Notes: generated by a model not told the origin, from the sequence alone. Positions 47,501-56,461 are shown, counted from the first letter of the stretch. The stretch: 64,000 nucleotides of DNA from Watersipora subatra (GCF_963576615.1 NC_088708.1:48905196-48969195); one strand, 5' to 3'. Numbers and translations are program-made.

Positions 47501-50500
47501 AAAAGATTGCTTTTAGTGGAACTCGAACTCGTGATATTCAGCTGGTAGACTGGTACTTTAACAACTACACTAATCTACCACCTAGTAGCGCTTGAGAATA
47601 TTTATGCATATATTTATTCTCAGTGCTTTACCTGATGATCTCTTACAGCACGCTAAACTGCTAGGGTGCTAGTATATGTGGGCCTGTTCAGAAATAATAA
47701 TTTGACATTTAGAGTTATTTGATGCCGCTACACATGCACAATTGCTCCCATTATAAAATTCTTTGAATTAATTGATGCAGTATTTTCTTGGCTTTCGCGT
47801 AATATAAAATTTACTGCTTTCAAAATGGTAGTTCTGGAGCTATGAAGTGCAACATGCGTAAATGATGGGACATTTTGCTCCAGAACCACTGTTTTGAAAG
47901 CAGTAAATTTTATACTATTTGAAAACCAAGAAAGTACTGCATCAATTAATTCAAAGAGTTTTATAATGGTAGCAAATGTGCATGTGTAGTGGCATCAAAT
48001 AACTCTAAACGTCAAACTATTATTTATGAGCACGCCCATATAATAGATATCCCAGATACATGTGATACATACCAGATTCTAGATGTGGCAAAAAGAAAAT
48101 GATACTTTTAAGGCTAACTTTGGTACTCTCATTATTCAAATCGAATTTGAGAATTAGCACCGACTTGACACTTTACATTATATGAAATTTCTTACATGAT
48201 ACAAAGCAAAAACTACATAAATTACTTACATCCAGAGGTTTTACATAAAAGGAGGTTTATATTTTAAGGTCTACTAGAGTGCAAGAGCAACTTCTTGCTA
48301 TAACATATTAATAAACTCGAAAGCTACAAGATCAGTAAAAACACCATGATGGATATCTGTCATGGTTAACCACTTTGGCAGCAGACACACTCCCAACCTA
48401 ATACACAACGGCAGTGTCGATCTGTCATGGTTAACCACTTTGGTAGCAGACACACTCCCAACCTAATACATAACGGCAGTGTCGATCTGTCATGGTTAAC
48501 CACTTTGGTAGCAGACACAGTCCCAACCTAATACATAACGGTGGTATCGATCTGTCATGGTTAACCACTTTGGTAGCAGACACAGTCCCAACCTAATAAA
48601 TAACGGTGGTATCGATCTGTCATGGTTAACCACTTTGGTAGCAGACACACTCCCAACCTAATACATAACGGCAGTGTCGATCTGTCATGGTTAACCACTT
48701 TGGTAGCAGACACACTCCCAACCTAATACATAACGGCAGTGTCGATCTGTTATGGTTAACCACTTTGGTAGCAGACACAGTCCCAACCTAACACATAACG
48801 GCAGTGTCGATCTGCCATGGTTAACCACTTTGGCAGCAGATACACTCCCAACCTAATACACAACGGCAGTGTCGATCTGTCATGGTTAACCACTTTGTCA
48901 GCAGACACACTCCCAACCTAATACATAACTTTGTAATATGATAAATGTTCAAATAACTCTAGTCAGTTACCTATAGTGTCAAGAGGCTATCCTAAGCACT
49001 GGTTCAACGACCTAGCTTAGGGTTCAACGTTAAGATTAAAGCTAATCATTGCCAACAAACTATTGATACTTAAACCGGGTATGACAAAAAAATTATACAA
49101 ATGTAAAAAAGAATTACTTTTAATACATATGTACAATGGAACCTCCACTTACAAAATTAATTCGTTCTGGAAGCCATGTCATAAATAGAAAATTTCCTAA
49201 GGAATAACTGAACATACTATATGAATGCCCTAATCAGGATATAACAGCTGTATAAATTATAAACACATGTAATGGTTAAAACCTATAACAAATACCTTGT
49301 TAGAACCATAAACCTGTTAGAATTATACTACTACATAATAAATAGAAAAAACACATATGGAAAGAGCAGAAAAAACAACAAATAAAAACTGAATGGTACG
49401 CTTGTTTACAAGTTAACTTTAAGCCGTCTGAAGAAGGCTAAATGTAGACCACAGGAAGGGGGAAGACGGCGAACAGAAGATATGGTTGTTGTTTTGTTGC
49501 CTTGATTTGTGTTGCTCAGAATAAAACCTTTTAACCATAAGTCCTGAACCAACTAAAAAACTTAAATGAAAAAACTTAAAACCTTACAAAAAACACGGAA
49601 ATTGAACTGCTAGAAACAAAAGTTGTCCTACTTTGTATGTAATATATGATAACTCCAAATTATAAAACGAATGTAAACGAAACGCTTTTCGTTTACTGTA
49701 CTGACTTTCGCTAGCAAATAAAACTGAGCGAGACAGGCTGTGGATTGCACCAAAAAAAAGCAAACGGGCAAAATACAAAAGGCGTGAGTCGAAGCATTTT
49801 TTTATAATAAAATGTTGAGTAATTTGAAAATTTCATATGTAGTCCTTTGTAAGAAAAGATTCCACTGTATATAAATATAAGGGTGCATGTACATACATCG
49901 CATGCATTTACACAGTACTGCCTCATTGCAGGTCTGTACATAGGGAGTCAGGCATTATCACCATTCTGATGATATTGACATATATTAAAACCATAACAGA
50001 CTACCATATCAACCATAGGAAATATGCAGAATTCAATCAATTTGTTTGCCCAATCGTGCTCGTTTAAGCAACATTCACCTCTTGCAATTGAATTGTAGTA
50101 GCACTGATTATGTGATGAGCTTTGACAAAAATGTGCTGTGATTCTATGTATAGTGTAACGCATAAGTTGCTACTGCATCTAGCATTGCAAAATACATCCA
50201 AGCAACACTCCCACTACCAACAGTACTGTATTAAAGTACAGTATGTAATGGGAGCATTGGTGCAGTGGGATAATACCGCCACGGCATATATTCTGCTTAC
50301 TGCACATTGGAAAATAGTTGTAATGCATATACACTGTGGATTGTGCAGTGGTAAAAGTATGCAATGCAATTATGCCACAGCTGTGACATACTACTGCTAC
50401 TGTGACTACAACAATACCCACATGTAAAAATTAACTGTAACGTTAATGTATTTTAAATCTGGGCATCATCGAGTAGTCGATTTTCTTCAATGTCCACAAC

Positions 50501-51426
50501 CCTGATACATACTAATAAAGATACAGGTGGCAGGACAACTAAGGACCTCACCTCCATTCTCTGGTGCAGAATTTTTGCTAGGAGAGGTTGCTTCAGGGTC
50601 TACCGACTTGACCGGTTCATTATCTTTGATAGAAACAACCGGTGTTTTTTCTGGAAACATACATTGTACCTAATGCTGTATTACAGGTGCCGACAGAGAT
50701 ATGTAACTTTATTATGTAAGATTATATGTAAGCTGGGAGTGGTGGTTCACTCTTGTAATCCAACTACTTGGAAGCTAGGTTTGGTCTTATGTAATATGCA
50801 TTATCTAATATTATGTAAGATTTATAGAATAAGAATATGTAACATATGCTCAGTGTTGTCTGTAACTCTTGCCTAGTAGACTGAACTAGACTGACCTCTG
50901 GTAGCAGCAGAATCATCCGTCACCTCATCTGTCTTTGGTTTCTCTATTACCTGTATCAGACTGGCTCAGTCAATCGCAAAATAATATAACTAATGAGTGA
51001 AAAAATATGGTCATCTGACAATAAAATTAAAATTATGCAAATTAATGAGTGACAATTGGTTATGCTTGACTTGTAAGTGATGAAACTGAAAACAAGACCC
51101 TTTAAGACTAAATGATAGTCGAAGCTGAGCCAAGTTTATAAAACTTCCATGCAATTTTCATGTTAAAATAAATCTTAAAAGTATCAATTATTTTGGTATG
51201 TACATGGAAGTTATTGGCACACCTTAATTAGTTTCATTAAAGTTGTAAAAAACCAATGTTTGCTGAAAGCTGTCCTCCCAATGCTATCAGACAACCCAAT
51301 AAGTTCGTTTGGAGGTGATGGGTTTCTTAATGGTGCAGGACTGCAGCTTCCTGGTACCGGACTTTCTCCTCCAGCCAACTTGAAAGGACAACTACTCGCC
51401 ACATCTTCGTCACAAGACGCACTCAT
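32341..51426 (-). CDS. saal1: SAAL1 homologue, armadillo-like protein (ten exons, complete)
   Basis: SAAL1 (serum amyloid A-like 1) is a conserved armadillo-type helical-repeat protein linked to cell proliferation in vertebrates; its molecular function is not settled. Exons in transcript order: 51223-51426, 50896-50950, 46587-46774, 46362-46441, 44452-44627, 42714-42837, 41681-41844, 40841-40930, 39313-39491, 32341-32571. All phases agree, giving 496 residues, close to the vertebrate length of about 470. Diagnostic stretches are IGRTAFSKHWFFTTLMKLIK in exon 1, LCQLWDMSSDEDVAKLLQEY in exon 3 and EIAVGILGNMAC in exon 4. Later exons give helical repeats. The start ATG at 51424-51426 is the first in the open frame. 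All splice sites are standard except the exon 8 donor (GTTCAT), which is weak but required by phase. Introns are long and full of repeats. No signal peptide or membrane span. Confidence 0.9.
34905..35075 (-). repeat. TATATAAATCTCAATG-type repeat with antisense tRNA-like promoter
   Basis: It begins TATATATAAATCTCAATG, then GTCTGTCTGTCC. A reversed B box follows (GGATTTGAACTG), then a reversed A-box-like segment. It resembles a Helitron-like 5' end fused to a tRNA-like unit. Confidence 0.55.
37655..39188 (+). mobile_element. Possible Helitron-like element
   Basis: It starts near TGTATATATATATTTCTCC and has a reversed tRNA-like B box (GGATTTGAACTC) at about 37755. It ends with a short hairpin, ACCCGGGCAACGGCGGGT, then CAGCCAG before T at 39188. 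That end resembles Helitron 3' termini (hairpin then CTRR then T), although CCAG is a deviation. No Rep/helicase coding region is present, so it would be non-autonomous. Confidence 0.4.
39313..39491 (-). CDS. saal1: SAAL1 exon 9
   Basis: Acceptor CTACAG and donor GTGAGC. It encodes GDCIRCLLKIIYACDKEVVI and LIRTLKEVLYVIIAETVTIM. Leaves in phase 0. Confidence 0.85.
39492..40840. other. SAAL1 intron 8
   Basis: About 1.35 kb; holds a perfect 24-bp palindrome at 40385-40408. Nothing else recognised. Confidence 0.6.
40385..40408. repeat. Perfect 24-bp palindrome
   Basis: The sequence around GATATTGCAAATTTGCAATA reads identically on both strands for 24 bp. It follows a stretch rich in TATAGCGATATATAGCG-type repeats. 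Confidence 0.9.
40841..40930 (-). CDS. saal1: SAAL1 exon 8
   Basis: Acceptor TTTCAG. The donor GTTCAT is non-consensus beyond GT, but it is the one that keeps phase with exon 9. It encodes AGVASAVSVLNIMLTSS, a helix matching SVFSVLSAIYAS. Confidence 0.75.
40931..41680. other. SAAL1 intron 7
   Basis: About 750 bp with two TA dinucleotide runs near 41226-41310. Nothing else recognised. Confidence 0.6.
41681..41844 (-). CDS. saal1: SAAL1 exon 7
   Basis: Acceptor CTGCAG and donor GTACTG. It encodes YSLLHSLQLISTQTSGVSAI and ADVLVEFLLKICEDEIV, two helical repeats. Confidence 0.9.
42085..42300 (-). repeat. Antisense tRNA-like module, copy a
   Basis: It shows ATCTTTACTATAG, a degenerate GTTCGAAGCCA, then GGATTTGAACTAATGA (reversed B box), a reversed A-box-like stretch, and the exit CCTGATAATCTCTCACAACA. 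Confidence 0.55.
42335..42535 (-). repeat. Antisense tRNA-like module, copy b
   Basis: It shows TTTACTATGATAAAAACC, GTCTGTCTGTTCGAAGCCA, AAAGATTGCTTCACACAGGG, TTCGAACTC (reversed B box) and the exit CACCTGACAATCTCCCACGC. Head to tail with copy a. Confidence 0.6.
42714..42837 (-). CDS. saal1: SAAL1 exon 6
   Basis: Acceptor TTGTAG and donor GTAACC. It encodes NLLDNLLDLSDVLCASW and TSIIEALKQL. Enters phase 1, leaves phase 2. It lies just below the 16-bp minisatellite. Confidence 0.88.
42965..43951. repeat. 16-bp minisatellite, about 61 units
   Basis: Units are variants of GACTCGTATGAATGAA, differing mostly at one position (AATAAAG, AACGAAG or AATGAAG types) in blocks. A nine-unit block (144 bp) starting at 43201 is repeated starting at 43345, a higher-order duplication. 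It fills most of SAAL1 intron 5. Because 16 is not a multiple of 3, any stop-free reading gives the same 16-residue repeat in every frame; the minus strand is stop-free. Confidence 0.95.
44147..44204. repeat. Perfect 27-bp hairpin with 4-nt loop
   Basis: 44147-44173 and 44178-44204 are exact inverses with an ATAA loop. The arms contain TTCCATATTATATTAGTACA. A second weaker inversion (GTACTAATATT with AATATTTAGTAC) lies just before at 44086-44122. Confidence 0.9.
44452..44627 (-). CDS. saal1: SAAL1 exon 5
   Basis: Acceptor TTGTAG and donor GTGAGT. It encodes DISLRLLTNSDTPTLVEATR, then IAFILSSSVN, matching the SAAL1 order (SDPPTLLE, FIMSSS). Confidence 0.93.
44953..45538. mobile_element. Palindromic foldback element with TA target
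   Basis: Long inverted arms of about 220 bp run inward from GCCTGTCTTGACAAACTG at both ends. Each end is bordered by TA, consistent with a Tc1/mariner-type target site. Between the arms is an inner loop with its own inversion (ACTTTAGTAAAACTTA and TCTACTAAAGTTTACC). No transposase. It sits inside a tandem array of GGTATGAAGAA-type units. Confidence 0.75.
45621..46138. repeat. 37-bp tandem array, 14 units
   Basis: Fourteen nearly identical units of the type GAACTCTGGGTATGAAGACT followed by GTATGGTGAATAGGAAA. Shorter related units of about 20 bp precede it (45556-45620) and also lie on the other side of the palindromic element (about 44900-44950). Confidence 0.95.
46362..46441 (-). CDS. saal1: SAAL1 exon 4
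   Basis: Acceptor TTGTAG and donor GTAAGA. It encodes EIAVGILGNMACTTSVCESM, an armadillo-like helix pair. The donor choice is fixed by the next exon, which needs phase 2. Confidence 0.92.
46587..46774 (-). CDS. saal1: SAAL1 exon 3
   Basis: Acceptor ATACAG and donor GTAGGT. Contains ELCQLWDMSSDEDVAKLLQE, the most diagnostic SAAL1 segment, then a helix ending ITQSEAPRAT. Confidence 0.95.
47440..47675 (-). repeat. Antisense tRNA-like module, copy c
   Basis: It shows AGCGTCTGTCTGTCCATCTG, GATAAAAGATTGCTTTTAG, GGAACTCGAACTCGTG (reversed B box), the reversed A-box region and the exit CCTGATGATCTCTTACAGC ending near GCTAGTATA. Confidence 0.6.
47677..48044. mobile_element. Foldback MITE with arms of about 150 bp
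   Basis: Left arm from ATGTGGGCCTGTTC and right arm ending GAGCACGCCCATAT are inverted copies over most of their length. Shared pieces include AGAGTTATTTGATGCC, TGAATTAATTGATGCAGTA and TATAAAATTTACTGCTTTCA. The short unpaired centre is near 47850-47870. No coding capacity. Confidence 0.8.
48355..48929. repeat. 65-bp tandem array, about nine units
   Basis: Units start ATCTGTCATGGTTAACCACT and include GGTAGCAGACACACTCCCAA. Variants at a few positions alternate along the array. The last unit is truncated by about 10 bp. Confidence 0.95.
50130..50470. repeat. GCAGT-rich dispersed repeat, copy 1
   Basis: Rich in CTGCA, GCAGT and TACTGC words. It ends with ATTTTAAATCTGGGCATC. A related copy in the same orientation is at 52110-52440 (shared CTGCACATT...AAAATA and ATTTTAAATCTG landmarks). 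Confidence 0.6.
50896..50950 (-). CDS. saal1: SAAL1 exon 2
   Basis: Acceptor ATACAG and donor GTCAGT. 18 residues, VIEKPKTDEVTDDSAATR, a variable acidic linker in the family. Leaves in phase 1. Confidence 0.75.
51223..51426 (-). CDS. saal1: SAAL1 exon 1
   Basis: ATG with G at -3. An acidic, Ser/Pro-rich start (SPAPLRNPSPPNE) leads into IGRTAFSKHWFF, the conserved N-terminal SAAL1 motif. Donor GTGTGC, phase 0. Confidence 0.92.
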
Positions 51427-52109
51427 GACTTTCTTCGAATAAAAGACAATACATCGACATTACTGGCTTTGAACTAGAAACACAAAATGATATACATGTA
51501 TATGCCCAATCAGGTAAAATGATTCGAATAGCGCTTAATCACGGCATTAGATACTTGCACAACTGCGTTTGAAGCGAGAGCGTACATAACAAAAGATACA
51601 CAAACAAAATTGGAGTACAAATCACAATAAATTGTTAAAAACACATCACACCTAGCAAATAACTTCCACATGTAAACTGTCGCCTTTATAAATTATTAAT
51701 CAACTAAACTGAATCTCGTCGCAAAACAATAAATTGCCGCATTGAAAACAGCGAGGGCCAATCGTAAAACTGAGTTCTAGTACTGGCTAATTGATAACGA
51801 AGTGGATAAATGGTGTCCAGCTCTGGTCAAGATTTTAGGTTATGAAGAGTCTTGACCTTTGACAATTTTTACAACCTACGTCTTATTGACTATGGAGAGG
51901 GGAGGGGCAAAACGAACCGTTAGACAACGTCGTAAATGGAGATTGAATAGAAAACCAATAATCGAATCTGTGGTTGCCGACAGTATATTTGTCAAAATGG
52001 TAGACTATCGTCGAAGTATTTGAACACTTTCACGGAAATGTTAACTTTTCAAGAGAGCATAACTTTAAGTAGTAACTAACAGCTTGCTGTCACTGCCTAT
52101 CTTCTGATT
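51427..52109. promoter_or_regulatory. Upstream region of SAAL1
   Basis: The presumed promoter and 5' UTR of the minus-strand SAAL1 gene. No TATA box is obvious at a fitting distance; a CCAAT word lies at 51758-51762 on the plus strand. It sits between the two copies of the GCAGT-rich repeat. Confidence 0.35.
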
Positions 52110-52440
52110 TTGGTAGTTGCTACTTGATACTACTATCAAAGTTGTGGTGCAGTAAAACTGCACTGAGTCAATGTACACTAGCAACACTTCCACTGCATCT
52201 AAAGCTGCACACTGTACAGTAAGCAATACCACCACTGCACTATTGCTGATTACTGCACATTAAAAAATACCGCTAGTTGTACTGCATGTATGCTGCAGCA
52301 GTAAATGTAAACACTGCAATTATACTGCGTACTTAGCAGTATTAAGCATGTTTATTATTGCTGCTACACAGCTAATGCAACAACATATATATCCAGACAA
52401 CGATTTACTGCGAAGCATTTTAAATCTGAGGATCTATATA
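52110..52440. repeat. GCAGT-rich dispersed repeat, copy 2
   Basis: Same composition and end landmarks as the copy at 50130. It begins near GTGGTGCAGTAAAACTGCAC and ends near ATTTTAAATCTGAGGATC. Confidence 0.6.
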
Positions 52441-52541
52441 GACTTATCAATGCAGCTATAACTTTTTTGTAATCGTTACAGCCCTAACTATTATATACGG
52501 GTAATTTGACTTCATCGCAGAAGATGGTATTACCAGGATAT

Positions 52542-53953
52542 ACCGTAAAACCTCTTATTGAATGCCATGGCACTCTATTTTTCAACACTTCCTCTATAGT
52601 GCCAGTCAATTGGAAGTGGCATTCAAATAGAAGCTGGCAGTGCATTTTTTAAATGGCTTGTCAGAATTTTGGTAAGATGAATTTAGCCCTTCTACCGCCG
52701 AAGTGAATGTAGAGTGATATTAAACCTTTTGGATGCAATATGTTTGCTAACTTACCTCCAACTTGTCAAAGATCTCTTAATAAATATACATTGAGAAACC
52801 GAGAAATATCTCTACCAGTTGATATCTAATGCTTGCAATTGACTTGCGATGATACAGTATTATAGCCTGTGTCCTTCTTTGCAATTTGGTGGCAGTTTCA
52901 AATTTTTTCAATTCTAAATTTGAAGACATATTTTTATTTTCTATCTATGTTTACCGATGTTACATAAAAGCACTCATTGATATGTTTGCTACAGTTTGAG
53001 CCAAAACTAGCTTTTTATGTGCAATAGAAGAGGAGTTACAAACGTCAATCAATTGTATGATCAGATTACCGCAAAGATGCTATCAAATAATACGCTATAA
53101 ATTTGCTATATTATAAGTTACATAATGATAATCTACCAAATGATACAAACATATATTTATGAACAAGTGACATAAATGAACCATACTTATATTACATGCA
53201 GAAACCAAAATTAACGTTTTTTAAAAATAATTTGAATTGTTTGCTCGGATAGCGGTATTCTGATTGCTGCTTTCGATGGAACAAATATCTTCTAGTTGTC
53301 CATGACCTTCTACAATGTCTTCTGACCTCAACTGTTCTTCTGCACTGCTGAACTAGTCAATATTAACATCCAAACAATTTTTGGATGGAGTGAAACTTTT
53401 ACATGCTGCTTTTAACCCATTAACCCTTTAAACGTAACCTTTGGCCCAAAATTTGCAAAGCATTTTTATATATGTAAATCGAAGTATTACGACCACGTTA
53501 AACAAGGAACTACTATTAGCCTGAGACAGTTATTAATTATTTCTATGGTGTTGCTTTCAAAGTTCATCTACCATCGTAAATTAAAACTATTTTTATATAT
53601 GTGGTTCGAAATATTAAAATTGCGTTAAATAAGGAACTAGTATTAGTCAGAGACCGTTATTGATTATTTCTATGGTGTTGCTTTCAAAGTTTTAACAACA
53701 AAAAATGCGAAAAGCTTTAGAGTGGAACAACAAGAAAATTGATTGTTATTAATGTAAGTGATTCATTATTAATACGATTTTATGAACACTTTTCTACTGA
53801 TACCTTTATATTATGGGTTCCTAAAGATTTCAGATAGTCAAAGTGGGGTTCAAATAGAGGGTGACGCTCTATTTTTCAACCCTTTTCTCATAGTGGCAAT
53901 CAAATAAAAGTAGCGTTCAAATAGAGGTGGCGTTCAATTTGAGGTTTTACGGT
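52542..53953. mobile_element. 1.4-kb terminal-inverted-repeat element
   Basis: ACCGTAAAACCTC at 52542-52554 is the exact inverse of 53941-53953, and related sequence continues inward on both sides (GAATGCCA..., CTCTATTTTTCAAC shared). Inside are a direct repeat of about 105 bp (53461-53563 and 53587-53690, sharing ATTTCTATGGTGTTGCTTTC) and, on the minus strand, a short acidic frame that could be the end of a decayed transposase. Coding otherwise lost. Confidence 0.7.
53461..53690. repeat. Direct repeat of about 105 bp, two copies
   Basis: Copies at 53461-53563 and 53587-53690 share TTTTTATATATGT and TTATTTCTATGGTGTTGC, diverged at many positions. Both lie inside the TIR element. Confidence 0.75.
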
Positions 53954-54030
53954 GTGTGTATATATATATACACAGTAAAACGAGTATATATATGCATATA
54001 CATATGTATACATATACATGTATATATATA

Positions 54031-54150
54031 CGCAGTAAAACCTCTACTTGAATGCCCCCTCTATTTGAACGCCACCTCTATTTGAATGCCACCTCTATTT
54101 GAACACCACCTATATTTTAACGCTACTTGTATTTGAACCCCGCCTTTGTT
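54031..54150. repeat. Partial second copy of the AAAACCTC element end
   Basis: CAGTAAAACCTCTACTTGAA is followed by alternating CCACCTCTATTTGAA words, matching the end of the 52542-53953 element. Confidence 0.7.
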
Positions 54151-54339
54151 TCGTGCATAGCTCATCACTTTTGTGATTTGAGCACTCTGGTGTCAGAACA
54201 CTGACATTCTTAGTCTGTGCGACAACTTAGTTGTTTCATGACACGAAGTCAACTCTCATTGGCAATGGGATTTGTCTCCCTTGCCTCCTCTGAGCTGCAC
54301 TGATGAGGCTTTACTAGCCAAAACAGTACTGTCTGTAGC

Positions 54340-54364
54340 ATGAGTATATATATAATATATATAC

Positions 54365-54395
<31 letters not shown>

Positions 54396-54562
54396 CTGTA
54401 TACATATATATACATATATATGTATATATATACATATACATATATATGTATATATACATATATATATACATATATATATATATATATGTGTATATATATG
54501 TATATATATGTATATATATGTATGTATATGTATGTATATGTATGTATGTATATATATATATC
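54340..54562. repeat. TATATACA microsatellite
   Basis: An almost pure run of TA with interspersed CA and TG. It generates long open frames of Tyr and Ile on both strands, which are artefacts. Confidence 0.95.
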
Positions 54563-55199
54563 CCACCCCCAGCAATCTAGATAAGTGATGGCAGGTCAAA
54601 TATAATCATTGGAACACAAAGTCAACATTGTACAGATGTGGAAAAAGAGTAAGTTAAACAACAACATCTTCAAGTTCCATTTTCAACTTGTTTTTAATGA
54701 TATCATATTTTTTGTATTGCAACTGTTTGCATCTGTTTACTAAATAACTTTGGAAATGTTTGTTACATGTAGTACGCCAATATCATCATCAACCAGTGAT
54801 GGGCAGATAAATGTATGTTCTCATGGTACATCTCCATCTACTCTACAGTCACAAGATAAAATAAGACATAGTACATAATTTTAATTATTGTACAATTATG
54901 CGTAATTAAATGTGATCTAAATGTACATGTTTGTTAGACATTACATAGTATCTAATGTAGCTATAAGCTACTATGCATATAGATCCTGTCACCCATTTTG
55001 TACACACACACATTTGTACTAATTTGTACTTTTATCAGTTTGATAACTGTCAGGCCCGTATTCCCTGGGGCGGCTGGGCCACCCCAACCTTTTAGTGATT
55101 TTCGGTGGCTGAATACTAAGAATTGCAGTCTAAGCTCATTCACTTGAAATTTCCAACTAATGATTATTAGCGCTCTAGCGCAACTCGCGATGAACTGAA

Positions 55200-55433
55200 G
55201 AGGCTCACTAATCTAGTATCGGTTTTGCCTGCCACTAATGCAGTGAGTGAGAGATCTTTTCTGCATTGAAGCAAACCAAAACATCTATGAGGAGCGCTAT
55301 GGGACAGGCTCGTCTAAATAATCTTGTAATATTACACATGCATAAAGATGTTGAAATAAATACAGAATCAGTTGTGAAATATTTCTGCCATAGACACATT
55401 GACAGGACAAGAGCTATTGCAATAAAGAAGTAA
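55200..55433 (+). pseudogene. hAT transposase C-terminal fragment, frameshifted
   Basis: It encodes LKRLTNLVSVLPATNAVSER in one frame, then ALKQTKTSMRSAMGQARLNN in the next after a one-base loss at about 55258-55263, and stops at TAA 55431. LPATNAVSERSFS.LK..K is the hAT dimerisation-domain signature. Truncated at the N-terminus. Confidence 0.82.
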
Positions 55434-55454
55434 TAGCTCTTGTTCTGTCAATGT
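55396..55454. repeat. Hairpin over the hAT transposase stop codon
   Basis: Arms 55396-55418 and 55432-55454 (23 bp, one mismatch) flank a 13-nt loop that contains AATAAA. The TAA stop (55431-55433) straddles the loop and the right arm. Confidence 0.85.
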
Positions 55455-55746
55455 CCCTTGCGGAAATCTGTAATGTCATGAGTTTTATATCATTCATTGA
55501 ATAAAAAAAGGTTTTTCCTACCATGAACCATAAGAAATATATTTATGTAGTTTTTGATGCTTACAATTGATTGCATTTATGCATACTTTGAGAGTTATTG
55601 AGGCTTAAAAGGTTTAGAGCTTCAAGACGCTGCCCCAAACACCATTGGGGGGCTTACATCGCCCCCAAACCTTCAGGTGTTCATAACTAGTCGCCTAACT
55701 TTTGCAGCCCCAACTTGCAACCAGGGAATACAGGCCTGATAGCTGT

Positions 55747-56350
55747 TATCAATATGCTTCAATCTAATTCAGTTTAAACATGTACATCATATGCACGTTT
55801 ACCAGTTGCGCTTTGCAAATAAAGTTGATAGAGTTTTACACATCTACAAAATAGTATTTCTGTACTTACAATGTGATTACATAAAAAATATTTTCTTCAA
55901 TTTTTTAGAAGTCATTTTCTCTATTGTAATGAATATCTGGCACACTGTAGGGTAACACTAATACATAAAGTGTTCACACACAAGCAAGATATTCTAGTGT
56001 TGTGATGATTAATCTAGTTTTATTTGTAGAAAGTAATGCAACAGTAGGATCCATTGTAACGTCATTGATGTTTACATAATCACCCTTTATCCGAAAGAGA
56101 TGAAGAGTAAGCACTATAATAGAATATAGGATGCCTGACTCAGTAAGTCTACACTCTACAGTTTTGTGCTCATACGATGTGAAAATTGTAAAAGCTCATA
56201 CTCTTGCAGACTACATCTTTTATAAATCAATCTGCTAGGAGACATGCTCATCTAAATTATATTTTTCTTGCTATTAGAAAGTTTGTTGTCTTTCAATCTT
56301 ATTTCTGCATAATTTTATTTCGTGTTGACAATAATGACAATTTATTACAG
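55747..56350. other. Intergenic, nothing recognised
   Basis: About 600 bp of AT-rich sequence after the hAT element. No feature supported. Confidence 0.5.
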
Positions 56351-56461
56351 ATCATTAAGTCAGCGTACTTTATTACCACTAGCCAACAAAACACAGAATG
56401 ACAATTTCAATTTAATAGATGACAACCGGTCACAGCTAAATCCACGATTGGAGAGAAAAAG
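56351..56461 (+). CDS. Possible exon of an unrecognised gene
   Basis: Acceptor TTACAG and donor GTAATA bracket a frame encoding SLSQRTLLPLANKTQNDNFN and a basic end (RLERKR). No family resemblance. The following exon cannot be placed, since joining it to the next candidates produces stops. It may be chance. Confidence 0.22.

Larger units (their letters stand above)
46775..50895. other. SAAL1 intron 2
   Basis: About 4.1 kb. It contains a tRNA-like module (47440-47675), a 370-bp foldback element, a 65-bp tandem array and one copy of a GCAGT-rich dispersed repeat (50130-50470). No coding exon supported. Confidence 0.65.
55043..55746 (+). mobile_element. hAT-family transposon, 688 bp, with 8-bp target duplication
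   Basis: The element spans 55051-55738. Its ends are CAGGCCCGTATTCCCTGG and, inverted, CAGGCCTGTATTCCCTGG. The flanks ATAACTGT (55043-55050) and ATAGCTGT (55739-55746) are an 8-bp target duplication with one mismatch, the hAT hallmark. It carries only the end of a transposase gene, so it is internally deleted. Confidence 0.88.

Noticed and set aside
23780..47600. Functional tRNA genes at the B-box-like motifs
   Set aside because: The heads lack intact acceptor and anticodon stems and sit inside dispersed repeats; they are tRNA-derived, not tRNA genes.
45621..48929. Regularly spaced repeats suggesting a CRISPR array
   Set aside because: Units are contiguous with no unique spacers, and the window is animal DNA; these are tandem arrays.
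54249..54599. Tyr/Ile-rich open frames on both strands
   Set aside because: Artefacts of the TATATACA microsatellite.
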